Shown piece by piece: positions 1 through 8,740 of a DNA stretch of 64,000 nt (its first letter is position 1; each line of letters starts with the position of its first letter). Position numbers and translations under genes: made by a program. The notes beneath the pieces were generated by a model that saw only the letters and a program-made list of their open reading frames with translations, was not told the origin of the DNA and did not search any database. This stretch comes from SIG480 sp045539475 (GTDB lineage: Bacteria > Bacillota > Clostridia > Oscillospirales > JAAYXM01): assembly GCA_045539475.1 (NCBI GenBank), contig JAZQFJ010000002.1, positions 29,363 to 93,362 on the forward strand, given 5' to 3'.

Positions 1-822
1 AGCACGCGCACCCGCTGTGCGTTTGAGGTTGCCGCGGCAGATCTCGGTATGCATCCTGTATATCTTGACCCTCAGGGCTCTCAGATTGGTAAGAAGGAGA
101 GCATTGCAGATACTGCCCGCGTCCTTGGCAGAATGTTTGACGGTATTGAATACCGCGGCTTTGGTCAGGAAGTTGTGGAAGAGCTTGCAAAGTATGCCGG
201 AGTTCCTGTATGGAACGGACTTACGAATGAATTCCACCCGACGCAGATTCTCGCTGATTTTCTTACGATAAAAGAGCATTTCCGTATTCTCAAGGGTAAA
301 AAACTCGTATATATGGGTGATGCACGCTATAATATGGGAAATTCCCTTATGGTAGGCTGCGCAAAGATGGGTATGCATTTTGTTGCTTGCGCACCAAAGA
401 AGTATTTCCCGGATGCAGAGCTTATAAAGACCTGTCAGGAGATTGCAAAAGAAACGGGTGCCGTTCTTGAGTTTATCGAAGACCCGATTGTTGCAACCAA
501 GGCTGCAGACGTTATTTACACCGATGTATGGGTATCGATGGGAGAGCCGGACGAGGTATGGAAGGAAAGAATTGAAGATCTTCTTCCGTATCAGGTTAAT
601 TCCCGCATAATGGAAAATGCCGGAGAGCAGTGCCGTTTTATGCATTGCCTGCCTGCATTCCATGACCTTAAAACCACTATCGGAAAGCAAATCTATGATA
701 AGTTCGGCATTGATGCAATGGAAGTAACCGACGAGGTTATAGAGGGAAAACAGTCCATTGTTTTTGATGAGGCTGAAAACCGTATGCACACAATAAAAGC
801 GGTAATGGCTGCGACTTTATAA
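1..822 (+). CDS. argF: Ornithine carbamoyltransferase, 5'-truncated by window edge
   Basis: Transfers the carbamoyl group of carbamoyl phosphate to ornithine to give citrulline in arginine synthesis (cytoplasm). The frame is open from base 1 and begins exactly at the STRTR carbamoyl-phosphate-binding motif, so about 50 N-terminal residues lie outside the window; 273 residues are visible. The ornithine-side motif HCLPAF with its catalytic Cys is present near position 650. The protein ends at a TAA at 820-822. It is followed by a hairpin and then by a carbamoyl-phosphate synthase gene that makes its substrate, which fits an arginine operon. The family call is secure; whether the enzyme is biosynthetic or catabolic (arcB) rests only on the neighbour. 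Confidence 0.95.
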   Translation, partial: STRTRCAFEVAAADLGMHPVYLDPQGSQIGKKESIADTARVLGRMFDGIEYRGFGQEVVEELAKYAGVPVWNGLTNEFHPTQILADFLTIKEHFRILKGKKLVYMGDARYNMGNSLMVGCAKMGMHFVACAPKKYFPDAELIKTCQEIAKETGAVLEFIEDPIVATKAADVIYTDVWVSMGEPDEVWKERIEDLLPYQVNSRIMENAGEQCRFMHCLPAFHDLKTTIGKQIYDKFGIDAMEVTDEVIEGKQSIVFDEAENRMHTIKAVMAATL

Positions 823-832
823 ATACGGTAAG

Positions 833-872
833 CGGACATATGCTGCAATGCATATGTCCGTGTGCGTTTTTT
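833..872 (+). terminator. Intercistronic hairpin with T-run between argF and the car fusion
   Basis: CGGACATATGC (833-843) and GCATATGTCCG (850-860) form a perfect 11-bp stem with a 6-nt loop, followed a few bases later by six T (867-872). It lies just before the ribosome site GAGGAGGT (873-880) of the next gene. It could be a partial terminator or attenuator that sets the argF to car expression ratio, or the end of the argF transcript. Confidence 0.6.
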
Positions 873-889
873 GAGGAGGTTTAATAATT

Positions 890-3800
890 ATGGCATATCT
901 GGTGCTGAGTACCGGCGATGTGTTTGAAGGAAAGCGGATGGGCGCATTAAACGACGCCTGCGGCGAGCTTGTTTTTACAACAGAAACAGAATATATGAAA
1001 ACTCTCTCCCGGAAAGAAAATGTCGGAAGAATTGTGGTATCTGCGTTTCCTCTTGTCGGAAATCACGGTATAATAACAGATGAAGAAATAGGAGATAACT
1101 CACCGCTCGGTTTTGTTGTGCGTGAGCTTTGCTCTTCTCCGTCAAATTTCCGCTCCGAAGGGTGTCTTGATGAATATTTAAAAGAAAAAGGAGTGTGCGG
1201 CATTTCCGGCGTGGATACGCGTGAAATCGTTCGCATTCTGCGTGATGAAGAAACGGTAAGTGCTGTGATTTGTGATGAAATACCGCAAAAATTGCCGCAA
1301 AAACCTGAAAAACTGCCGGCTGTACGTAGTTGTAATGCCGACCTGCTTTACATGGACAACGGCGCGAAATCCTCTCGCGATACATCAATTAAGAAAGTTC
1401 TTGTTATCGGCTCGGGACCTATAGTTATCGGTCAGGCGGCAGAGTTTGACTACGCAGGAGCGCAGGCATGCCGAGTGCTTCGTGAAGAGGGGATAAATGT
1501 TGTTCTTGTAAACTCCAATCCCGCGACGATAATGACTGACAAAAATCTCGCAGATGAGATTTATCTTGAGCCGCTTAATGCAGAAACGATTGCGCGTATA
1601 ATTGAAAAAGAGCGTCCTGACGGACTTCTTGCCGGTCTCGGCGGGCAGACGGGGCTTACAATTGCAATGCAGCTTGAAAGAAACGGAACCCTTGCAAAAT
1701 ACAATGTCCGTCTTCTCGGTACGGATGTCGATGCAATCGACAAGGCAGAGGACAGAGAGCTTTTCCGTGATACAATGAAAGCTATAGGTCAGCCGTGTGT
1801 TCCGTCGGATGTTACCGATAACGTTGCAGGAGCGCTTGCTATTGCAGAGAGAATAGGTTATCCCGTAATTGTCCGTCCTGCATTTACGCTCGGCGGCTCA
1901 GGCGGCGGTATCGCAGAGAACGAGGATGAGCTTTCTGTTATTGCGAAAAGCGGACTCGATATGTCTCCGATAACTCAGGTGCTTATCGAAAAATGCATAG
2001 CGGGATGGAAGGAAATCGAGTTTGAAACAATGCGCGACAGCAAGGGCAACGCCATAATCGTATGCTCAATGGAAAACTTCGATCCGGTAGGTATACACAC
2101 AGGTGATTCTATCGTCGCGGCACCGGCACTCACGCTTTCCGATAAAGAGTATCAGATGCTCCGACAAGCATCTCTTGATATTATTTCAGCTATAGGAATT
2201 GTCGGCGGATGCAACTGCCAGTTTGCGCTGAATCCTACGAGCTTTGAATATGCGGTAATAGAGGTGAATCCGCGTGTTTCGCGCTCGTCTGCGCTTGCAT
2301 CAAAGGCAACGGGATATCCTATTGCAAAGATAACAACCAAGATTGCGCTTGGGTATACTCTGGATGAAATACGTAACGACATAACCGGCGTTACGAGTGC
2401 TCTCGCAGAACCTGCAATAGATTACGTTGTTGTAAAGTTCCCTAAATGGCCGTTTGACAAGTTTACGGAGTCTGAGCGCAAGCTCGGGACGCAGATGAAG
2501 GCAACCGGCGAGGTAATGTCCATCGGTCAAAGCTTTGAAGAAGCGGTAATGAAGGCGGTCCGCGGTGCGGAAATATCCTTTGATACGCTTAATGCACCGG
2601 CTCTTGACAACCGTCCGGTAACAGAGCGTCTTGCGGATCAGAACGACAGGCGCATATTTACTGTGTTCGAAGCTTTAAAAGCCGGTGTTTCAGTGGATGA
2701 AATATTTGAAATAACAAAAATTGACCGTTTCTTTCTATCAAAAATAAAAAATCTTGCTGATTTTGAAAAGAAAATCGCAAATGGACTTGAGCGCGGCGAT
2801 TATTTGCAGGCGAAAAAGTATGGTTATACCGATGCTGCAATAGCGCGCATCAGCGGGGAAAAGACGCTTCCGGAGCATAGCTTCAGCTATAAGATGGTTG
2901 ACACCTGTGCTGCACGTTTTTCGGCTAAAACACCGTATTTCTATTCGTGCAGTGATATTGCTTGTGATTCACGCCGTTTCCCGCGCAGCGGAAAACCTGT
3001 TGTTATGGTGCTCGGCTCAGGGCCTATCCGTATAGGTCAGGGTATTGAGTTTGACTACAGCTCAGTTCATTGTGTATGGACGCTGAGGGAAATGGGTTAT
3101 GACGTTGTAATTGTAAACAACAACCCGGAAACAGTTTCGACTGATTACGACACAGCAGACCGCCTTTACTTTGAACCGCTTACGCCCGAGGATGTAATGA
3201 ATATCATCCGCGTGGAAAATCCGGTCGGTGTTGTTGTTGCCTTTGGCGGTCAGACCGCAATAAAGCTTACTAAGTTTCTTGATAAAAACGGCATAAAAAT
3301 ACTTGGAACATCTGCTGAGAGTATAGATGTCGCAGAAGATCGAAGCCGCTTTGATGAGCTTCTTGAGAATTTCGGAATAAAGCGGCCGCGCGGTATGGGG
3401 GTAAATACCGTAGAAGAGGCGCTTGCCGCGGCTGAAAGCTTCGGATATCCTGTTCTTCTCCGTCCGTCGTATGTTATCGGTGGTCAGAATATGACGATTT
3501 CAAGATCGCCCGAGCATACGGAAAGGTATATGAAAGCTATCCTTTCCGGCGGTATAGAAAATCCTGTGCTTGTTGATAAGTATATGCCGGGCACAGAGCT
3601 TGAGGTAGATGTAATTTCCGACGGACGCGATGTTCTCATTCCCGGTATTATGGAGCATATAGAGCGCGCGGGTGTCCACAGCGGAGACTCAATTGCCGTT
3701 TATCCGCCGTATAACTTAAACGATAAATTTTTGCAGAAGGTTTGTGACTGTTCTGAAAAGCTTGCTCTTGCGATGAAAACAAAAGGCCTCGTAAATATTC

Positions 3801-5401
3801 AGTATCTTATCTATGATGACGAGCTTTATGTAATCGAGGTGAATCCGCGCGCATCAAGAACTGTTCCGTATATAAGCAAGGTAACAAATGTTCCTATGGT
3901 AGACCTTGCATCAAAGGTAATGCTCGGAGAAAGTTTGCGTGAGCTTGGTTACGGCACGGGATTATACCGTACACCTCCGTATTATGCGGTAAAGGTTCCG
4001 GTATTCTCGTTTGAAAAGTTAAACGATGTAAATTCAATCCTCGGTCCGGAAATGAAGTCTACGGGAGAGGTGCTCGGAATAGGAAAGACAATGGCAGAGG
4101 CAATGTTCAAAGGTCTTACGTCTGCAGGCTTCACAGTTCCGTCACCTCATACGGAAAAGGAAGCGGGAGTGCTTATAAGCGTAGAAGAAAGCGACTATCA
4201 GGAGATTATTTCTCTGGCAAAACGCTTTTCTGATGCGGGAATCGCGCTTTATGCAACAACCGGCACGGCAGCAGCAATAGCAGAGACGGGGATAGACGTT
4301 GTTTCTGTCGCAAATGCAACGGAGAATAATGAGCTTTCTGAGCTTATGGAAAGCGGAAAGCTTAATTACATCGTCTATACAGGTGCGGTAAAGGATGCAA
4401 CGGTGGGCGATTATACGCGGTTGCACCGCCGTGCGATGCAGCTCGGTATTCCGTGCCTTACGTCCCTCGATACCGCAAACGCACTTGCTGATATTATTGA
4501 AAGCCGGTTTACCATTTTCAACACTGAGCTTGTTGATATCAACGAAATGCGTCTTTGGAGACAGAAAATCCGCTTTGCAAAAATGCATTCCTGCGGTAAC
4601 GATTATATCTTCATAGAAAACTTTGACGGCAAACTCACGTGTCCGGAATCGCTGTGCGTAAACTTGTGTACACCGCATTACGGCATCGGCGGTGACGGTA
4701 TTGTTCTGATTGAAAAATCCCGTGTTGCCGATGCAAAAATGCGCTCATTCAACCGTGACGGAAGCGAAGGGAAAATGGCAGGCAACAGTATTCGCTGTGT
4801 AGCCAAATACCTTTACGACAAAGGATATGTAAGAAGTGAGTATATAACGGTGGAAACCGGAAGCGGCATATACCGAATGAAGCTCTATCTTCGTGACGGA
4901 AAGGTAAGCTCTGTGGCTGTAAATATGGGAAAGGCTGATCTTTTGGCAAAATCTCTTCCTGCCGTTACTTCTGAGGAAAGACTTATAAATTATCCGGCAG
5001 AAATAGCAGGCGGAAGCTATAACATAACCTGCCTTTCGGTAGGGAACCCGCACTGCGTTGTTTTCTGTGATGCTTTGGATAGCTTAAACCTTGCGGAAAC
5101 GGGTCCGCGTTTTGAATGCGCGGATATATTTCCGGACCGTGTGAATACGGAGTTTGTGCGTGTAATAAATCCGACTGCGCTTCGCGCCCGTGTGTGGGAG
5201 CGCGGAAACGGAGAAACGCTTGCCTGCGGAACCGGTGCATGCGCCGCGGTTGTTGCAGCCGTCGAAAATGGTTTCTGCGAAAAAGGGAAGGATATAACGG
5301 TAAAGCTTCCAGGCGGCGAACTTGTCGTCAATTACACGGACGAGCGTGTTCTTCTTACGGGGAGCGCACATCTTGTGTATGAGGGCGAATTTGAATATTA
5401 A
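890..5401 (+). CDS. carB: CarA N-terminal domain - CarB - DapF-like triple fusion
   Basis: One uninterrupted frame of 1503 residues. Residues 1 to about 135 match the N-terminal (CarB-binding) domain of the small subunit of carbamoyl-phosphate synthase (SGVDTR motif visible), but the class I glutaminase domain that should follow is absent; a 30-residue linker leads directly to CarB. Residues about 165-1222 are a full CarB: two ATP-grasp halves, each opening with a GSGPI motif, then the methylglyoxal-synthase-like allosteric domain. Residues about 1229-1503 are a complete diaminopimelate epimerase-like domain (GNDY, GNPHC, NTEFV, ERGNGET, ACGTGAC). In it the first catalytic Cys position is Ala1297 (KMAGNS) while the second, Cys1446, is kept. 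A strong GAGGAGGT site precedes the ATG. The enzyme may use free ammonia or a glutaminase encoded elsewhere. The domain calls are secure; the activity of each part is not. Confidence 0.93.
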   Translation: MAYLVLSTGDVFEGKRMGALNDACGELVFTTETEYMKTLSRKENVGRIVVSAFPLVGNHGIITDEEIGDNSPLGFVVRELCSSPSNFRSEGCLDEYLKEKGVCGISGVDTREIVRILRDEETVSAVICDEIPQKLPQKPEKLPAVRSCNADLLYMDNGAKSSRDTSIKKVLVIGSGPIVIGQAAEFDYAGAQACRVLREEGINVVLVNSNPATIMTDKNLADEIYLEPLNAETIARIIEKERPDGLLAGLGGQTGLTIAMQLERNGTLAKYNVRLLGTDVDAIDKAEDRELFRDTMKAIGQPCVPSDVTDNVAGALAIAERIGYPVIVRPAFTLGGSGGGIAENEDELSVIAKSGLDMSPITQVLIEKCIAGWKEIEFETMRDSKGNAIIVCSMENFDPVGIHTGDSIVAAPALTLSDKEYQMLRQASLDIISAIGIVGGCNCQFALNPTSFEYAVIEVNPRVSRSSALASKATGYPIAKITTKIALGYTLDEIRNDITGVTSALAEPAIDYVVVKFPKWPFDKFTESERKLGTQMKATGEVMSIGQSFEEAVMKAVRGAEISFDTLNAPALDNRPVTERLADQNDRRIFTVFEALKAGVSVDEIFEITKIDRFFLSKIKNLADFEKKIANGLERGDYLQAKKYGYTDAAIARISGEKTLPEHSFSYKMVDTCAARFSAKTPYFYSCSDIACDSRRFPRSGKPVVMVLGSGPIRIGQGIEFDYSSVHCVWTLREMGYDVVIVNNNPETVSTDYDTADRLYFEPLTPEDVMNIIRVENPVGVVVAFGGQTAIKLTKFLDKNGIKILGTSAESIDVAEDRSRFDELLENFGIKRPRGMGVNTVEEALAAAESFGYPVLLRPSYVIGGQNMTISRSPEHTERYMKAILSGGIENPVLVDKYMPGTELEVDVISDGRDVLIPGIMEHIERAGVHSGDSIAVYPPYNLNDKFLQKVCDCSEKLALAMKTKGLVNIQYLIYDDELYVIEVNPRASRTVPYISKVTNVPMVDLASKVMLGESLRELGYGTGLYRTPPYYAVKVPVFSFEKLNDVNSILGPEMKSTGEVLGIGKTMAEAMFKGLTSAGFTVPSPHTEKEAGVLISVEESDYQEIISLAKRFSDAGIALYATTGTAAAIAETGIDVVSVANATENNELSELMESGKLNYIVYTGAVKDATVGDYTRLHRRAMQLGIPCLTSLDTANALADIIESRFTIFNTELVDINEMRLWRQKIRFAKMHSCGNDYIFIENFDGKLTCPESLCVNLCTPHYGIGGDGIVLIEKSRVADAKMRSFNRDGSEGKMAGNSIRCVAKYLYDKGYVRSEYITVETGSGIYRMKLYLRDGKVSSVAVNMGKADLLAKSLPAVTSEERLINYPAEIAGGSYNITCLSVGNPHCVVFCDALDSLNLAETGPRFECADIFPDRVNTEFVRVINPTALRARVWERGNGETLACGTGACAAVVAAVENGFCEKGKDITVKLPGGELVVNYTDERVLLTGSAHLVYEGEFEY

Positions 5402-5410
5402 GCGTTTTTA

Positions 5411-5438
5411 TTGACAAAGTCGGAATATATGGTAAAAT
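5411..5438 (+). promoter_or_regulatory. Sigma-A type promoter for the epimerase gene
   Basis: TTGACA (5411-5416), 16-bp spacer, TAAAAT (5433-5438), placed 33 bp before the ATG of the AGE-family gene and just after the stop of the car fusion. Confidence 0.6.
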
Positions 5439-5471
5439 AAGTTAGTAATAAAAACAAAGGATGATAGATTT

Positions 5472-6629
5472 ATGAATTTCAGAAAAGAGCTTCTTGAAAA
5501 TATCCTTCCGTTCTGGCTTCGTAGCGGTATGGATTATGAAAACGGAGGCATTTATACCTGCCTTGACAAGGACGGTAACATCTATGGAACTGACAAAAGC
5601 GTCTGGTTCCAGGGCAGGGCAATGTGGTCTTTTGCAAAGGCATATAATGCAATAGACAAAAATCCCGAATACCTTCGTGCTGCAAAGAATATTTATGCCT
5701 TTTTGCCAAAGTGTACAGATGCTGACGGAAGAATGTATTTTACGGTAACGAAAGACGGTAAAGGTTTGCAAAAACGCAGATACTATTTTTCCGAGACGTT
5801 TGCCGCAATCGGCTGTGCAGAACTGTATAAGGCAACGGGAGATGCGGAAGTTCTTGCTTGCGCGGATAAATATTTTGACGTTGCTTATGAATGCTTTACC
5901 GGTGTGCGTAAAACCGAGCCGAAGATAAACCCGGAAAACTGTGATATGAAAGCTCTTTCTCCGGTTATGATTATGCTTGCCACCGCACAGGTAATGAGAA
6001 GTGTGGATTCTCTCCGTGAGAAATATGCACCGATTGCCGAAAAGCTTCTTGATGAGGTTTTGCACGGCGGGTATATCACCGAGCGCGGAATGCTTGAAAA
6101 TGTCAGCAGTAAAGGTGAGTTTGTTGATAGCCCTGCCGGAAGAACGGTAAATCCCGGTCATTCTCTTGAAGCAGCATGGTTTATCCTGAGTGAAGCGACA
6201 ATTACGGGAAATGACGAGGCGCTCTCCTGCGCACGTCACATAATCGACGTAACGCTTCCTATCGGTCTTGATAAAAAGCACGGCGGAATCATCGCATTTA
6301 CCGATATCTGCGGAAAACCGCCTGTGGCACTCGAGTGGGATATGAAGCTCTGGTGGCCGCAGTGTGAAACGCTTATTGCTTTGCGTCTTGCATATCTTAC
6401 CTACGGAGATGAAAAGTATAAAGCGCAGTATGAAGAGCTTCTTGCTTACACCGAGAAGCATTTCTGTGATAAAGAAGGCGGCGAATGGTACGGATATCTC
6501 CATTATGACGGAACACCGTCAACAACGCTGAAGGGCAATATCTTCAAAGGACCGTTCCATATACCGAGATTTTTGATGATTATGGCGATTATGGATGAAA
6601 CCGGCAGTATTGTAGATTTTATGAAATAA
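5472..6629 (+). CDS. N-acylglucosamine 2-epimerase (AGE) family protein
   Basis: AGE-family enzymes have an (alpha/alpha)6 barrel and interconvert 2-epimers of hexosamines or hexoses, for example GlcNAc and ManNAc in sialic acid use. The 385-residue length is normal for the family. Family landmarks seen are the N-terminal WFQGRAMW segment, NPGHSLEAAW with a conserved His in the middle, and EWDMKLWWPQCE near residue 300. No signal peptide, so cytoplasmic. It has its own promoter and no sialic acid genes are next to it, so the substrate cannot be named; GlcNAc 2-epimerase, cellobiose 2-epimerase or mannose isomerase are all possible within the fold. Confidence 0.85.
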   Translation: MNFRKELLENILPFWLRSGMDYENGGIYTCLDKDGNIYGTDKSVWFQGRAMWSFAKAYNAIDKNPEYLRAAKNIYAFLPKCTDADGRMYFTVTKDGKGLQKRRYYFSETFAAIGCAELYKATGDAEVLACADKYFDVAYECFTGVRKTEPKINPENCDMKALSPVMIMLATAQVMRSVDSLREKYAPIAEKLLDEVLHGGYITERGMLENVSSKGEFVDSPAGRTVNPGHSLEAAWFILSEATITGNDEALSCARHIIDVTLPIGLDKKHGGIIAFTDICGKPPVALEWDMKLWWPQCETLIALRLAYLTYGDEKYKAQYEELLAYTEKHFCDKEGGEWYGYLHYDGTPSTTLKGNIFKGPFHIPRFLMIMAIMDETGSIVDFMK

Positions 6630-6662
6630 AAGTGAAACGAAAATCTCATCGGGGAGGCAAAA

Positions 6663-7124
6663 ATGAATAGAATTACCGGACTTGTGACTAATCCTTTTAT
6701 CATCACAGCAATATCCTCGTGGTTTATTGCGCAGGTGCTCAAGCTTATAATTCATACCATAATATATAAAAAGTTTGATATTGCGCGTCTGTTCGGTGAC
6801 GGTGGGATGCCGAGCGGGCATTCGGCTACGGTCTGCTCTCTTGCTGTTATGTGCGGTCTGGTGTGCGGAACAGGCGGAGTTGAGTTTGCAATAAGCGTCA
6901 TCCTTGCGATAATCGTCTGCCACGATGCAATGGGGGTACGGCTTGAAACCGGAAAGCAGGCAATTCTTCTCAATGAAATTATCGAATCATTTAACATCCT
7001 TGCCACCGAAAAGCTTCCGGAGGTTAAGCTTAAGGAGTTTGTAGGGCATACGCCGATTCAGGTTATCTCCGGTGCTTTGCTTGGTATAATAAATGCTGTT
7101 ATAATGTATAATATTTTGTTTTAG
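6663..7124 (+). CDS. Divergent PAP2 (DUF212) family membrane protein
   Basis: 153 residues with several hydrophobic segments (about 8-30, 60-80 and 125-150). The signature of the divergent PAP2 family is present: MPSGHSA followed by CHDAMGVRLETG. PAP2 proteins are membrane lipid or phosphate-ester phosphatases, but the divergent family lacks the full classical triad, so the substrate is unknown. A GGGGAGG ribosome site precedes the ATG. It lies 33 bp after the epimerase gene and 25 bp before the hydrolase gene, suggesting one transcript. The family is clear, the function is not. Confidence 0.85.
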   Translation: MNRITGLVTNPFIITAISSWFIAQVLKLIIHTIIYKKFDIARLFGDGGMPSGHSATVCSLAVMCGLVCGTGGVEFAISVILAIIVCHDAMGVRLETGKQAILLNEIIESFNILATEKLPEVKLKEFVGHTPIQVISGALLGIINAVIMYNILF

Positions 7125-7149
7125 TATGAATTTGTGAGGAGAGATAAAA

Positions 7150-7863
7150 ATGTTTAGTGAATTTAAAATCAAAGAGTTTAAGTTTCGCGAAAGAGCGGCA
7201 AAAATAATTTACCCGAGCTGTGAACCTAACGGAAAAATGCTTCTCAAAACTGAGTATCTCGGAGCTTTCCCGACTTTTGATATAGCAATGCTCAAGCGCG
7301 GATATTATCTTATATTCATTTCCCACGAAACTCGCTGGGCTTCCGATGAGGAAACCGATATTATGGCAGAGTTTGTTCTTCATTGCGCAAAAGAGCTTGG
7401 AGCAGACAAGCGTTGTATTATCGAGGGAATGAGCTGCGGCGGACTTCAGGGTGCGCGTCTTGCGGAAGAGTATCCGGAGCTTTGCGCGGTGCTTTATCTT
7501 GACAACCCCGTGCTCAATATTCTCAGTATGTATGGACTTGGTGATTGCAAGGACGAAGCGATTCCGTCCTTCCGTAGAGAAATCATCAACACATTCGGAG
7601 TAAATGATTCATCAATTATCAATTTCCGCAAAAGCCCGATTGATAAAATGGAGCCCCTGATAGAAAACAACATCCCGGTTCTTATGATTTACGGAAACTG
7701 TGATCCGGTTGTTATTTACGGAGAAAACGGAAAGGTGCTTGAGGATTATTATAAGGCAAACGGCGGAAACATCAAGGTTATTTCGCGCAGCATGCAAAAG
7801 CATCATCCCCATGGCCTTGACGACCCGACACCTATCATAGAGTTTGTTGAAAACAATTTTTAA
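7150..7863 (+). CDS. Alpha/beta hydrolase family protein
   Basis: 237 residues with an alpha/beta-hydrolase pattern: nucleophile elbow G-M-S-C-G (about residue 95), a candidate acid in GNCDPVV (about residue 184), and a His-rich tail KHHPHGLDD (about residue 220) for the catalytic His. No signal peptide is seen. Likely an esterase or peptidase-like hydrolase; the substrate cannot be deduced. It is the last gene of a small same-strand group and is followed by a strong terminator. Confidence 0.75.
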   Translation: MFSEFKIKEFKFRERAAKIIYPSCEPNGKMLLKTEYLGAFPTFDIAMLKRGYYLIFISHETRWASDEETDIMAEFVLHCAKELGADKRCIIEGMSCGGLQGARLAEEYPELCAVLYLDNPVLNILSMYGLGDCKDEAIPSFRREIINTFGVNDSSIINFRKSPIDKMEPLIENNIPVLMIYGNCDPVVIYGENGKVLEDYYKANGGNIKVISRSMQKHHPHGLDDPTPIIEFVENNF

Positions 7864-7934
7864 TGAACACAAAAGCAGCACTGCAGGTCAGACTAAACCT
7901 GCGGTTCGCATCAAATAATTCTTCACTTTGCATT

Positions 7935-7984
7935 AAACATCATCTTCAACGCAAATTTTTCGCTTTGAAGGTGATGTTTTTAAA
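7935..7984 (+). terminator. Rho-independent terminator
   Basis: AAACATCATCTTCAA (from 7935) pairs with TTTGAAGGTGATGTTT (7964-7979), with a 14-nt loop and trailing T/A bases. It ends the epimerase-PAP2-hydrolase unit and separates it from the next promoter. Confidence 0.75.
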
Positions 7985-7991
7985 CTTTTTC

Positions 7992-8020
7992 TTGTATAAA
8001 CTTATCATTTGTGCTATAAT
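7992..8020 (+). promoter_or_regulatory. Promoter for the M50-scp-spore-glycogen array
   Basis: TTGTAT (7992-7997), 17-bp spacer, perfect TATAAT (8015-8020). It is the only clear promoter seen before the long 8062-22221 gene array. Confidence 0.65.
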
Positions 8021-8061
8021 TATCTTGTGAAATTGTTTCTGCACGGACGGAGGGTTTGGCG

Positions 8062-8727
8062 TTGGGTATTGTCGGCAGAATAAGAGACTTATTTTCGGGG
8101 CTTAACTGGCTTATTATCCCAGCGGCCCTGCTTGCAATAATTTTTCATGAAATAAGCCACGGATATGTTGCGTATCTTCTGGGGGACAGAACCGCAAAAA
8201 ACAGCGGAAGATTAACTCTTAATCCCATACAGCATATGGAGCCTCTCGGGCTTTTGTGTATGATTTTGTTTGGCTTCGGATGGGCAAAGCCTGTTCCCGT
8301 AAATCCGTACTTCTTCAAAAACAGAAAGCTTGGTATGGCGCTTGTTTCCATTGCAGGTCCTGTTTCCAATCTGCTTATGGCGGTGCTCTCAATGTCGGTT
8401 ATTCTCGCAATTTCGGTTTTGGAGATTGAGAATCAGGCTTTGATTGGCGCTTTGAATGTTGTTATGCAGTTTTTTCTTGTGTTTGCGATTCTGAACATCG
8501 GTCTTGCGGTGTTCAATCTCATTCCGATACCGCCGCTTGACGGATCCAAAATCCTGTTTTCGCTTCTTCCGCGACGCGCATACGGCTTTATTCTTAAATA
8601 TGAACGCTGGGGAATGCTTTTGCTTCTTGTCCTTGTTAACGTTCCGTTTTTTATGGATTTTCTTACATATATCCGTGAAACTGTATTTCGCGGCATTATA
8701 AATATGCTTTCGGCAATATTCTATTGA
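8062..8727 (+). CDS. Site-2 protease (M50) family membrane metalloprotease
   Basis: Intramembrane zinc protease-like protein of the small M50B/S2P type. The zinc motif HEISH is near residue 30, and the third ligand region FNLIPIPPLDGSK is near residue 160; several hydrophobic segments surround them. GGAGGG at 8049-8054 would be only 1 nt from an upstream in-frame TTG at 8056 but about 8 nt from TTG 8062, so 8062 is chosen (221 residues). It lies 13 bp before scpA, as in many Clostridia. The targets of this small uncharacterised S2P subfamily are unknown. Confidence 0.85.
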   Translation: MGIVGRIRDLFSGLNWLIIPAALLAIIFHEISHGYVAYLLGDRTAKNSGRLTLNPIQHMEPLGLLCMILFGFGWAKPVPVNPYFFKNRKLGMALVSIAGPVSNLLMAVLSMSVILAISVLEIENQALIGALNVVMQFFLVFAILNIGLAVFNLIPIPPLDGSKILFSLLPRRAYGFILKYERWGMLLLLVLVNVPFFMDFLTYIRETVFRGIINMLSAIFY

Positions 8728-8740
8728 TAAGGGGATTCTT

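Noticed and set aside
4548..4583. Separate start for dapF inside the car fusion
   Set aside because: An in-frame ATG exists at 4548 but lacks a ribosome site, and no stop codon separates CarB from the DapF-like part; an internal start cannot be wholly excluded.
5442..6503. Long minus-strand open frame (353 codons) opposite the AGE-family gene
   Set aside because: Its product is Cys/Arg/His-rich with no domain, no ribosome site, and it is the shadow of a well-supported enzyme gene on the plus strand.
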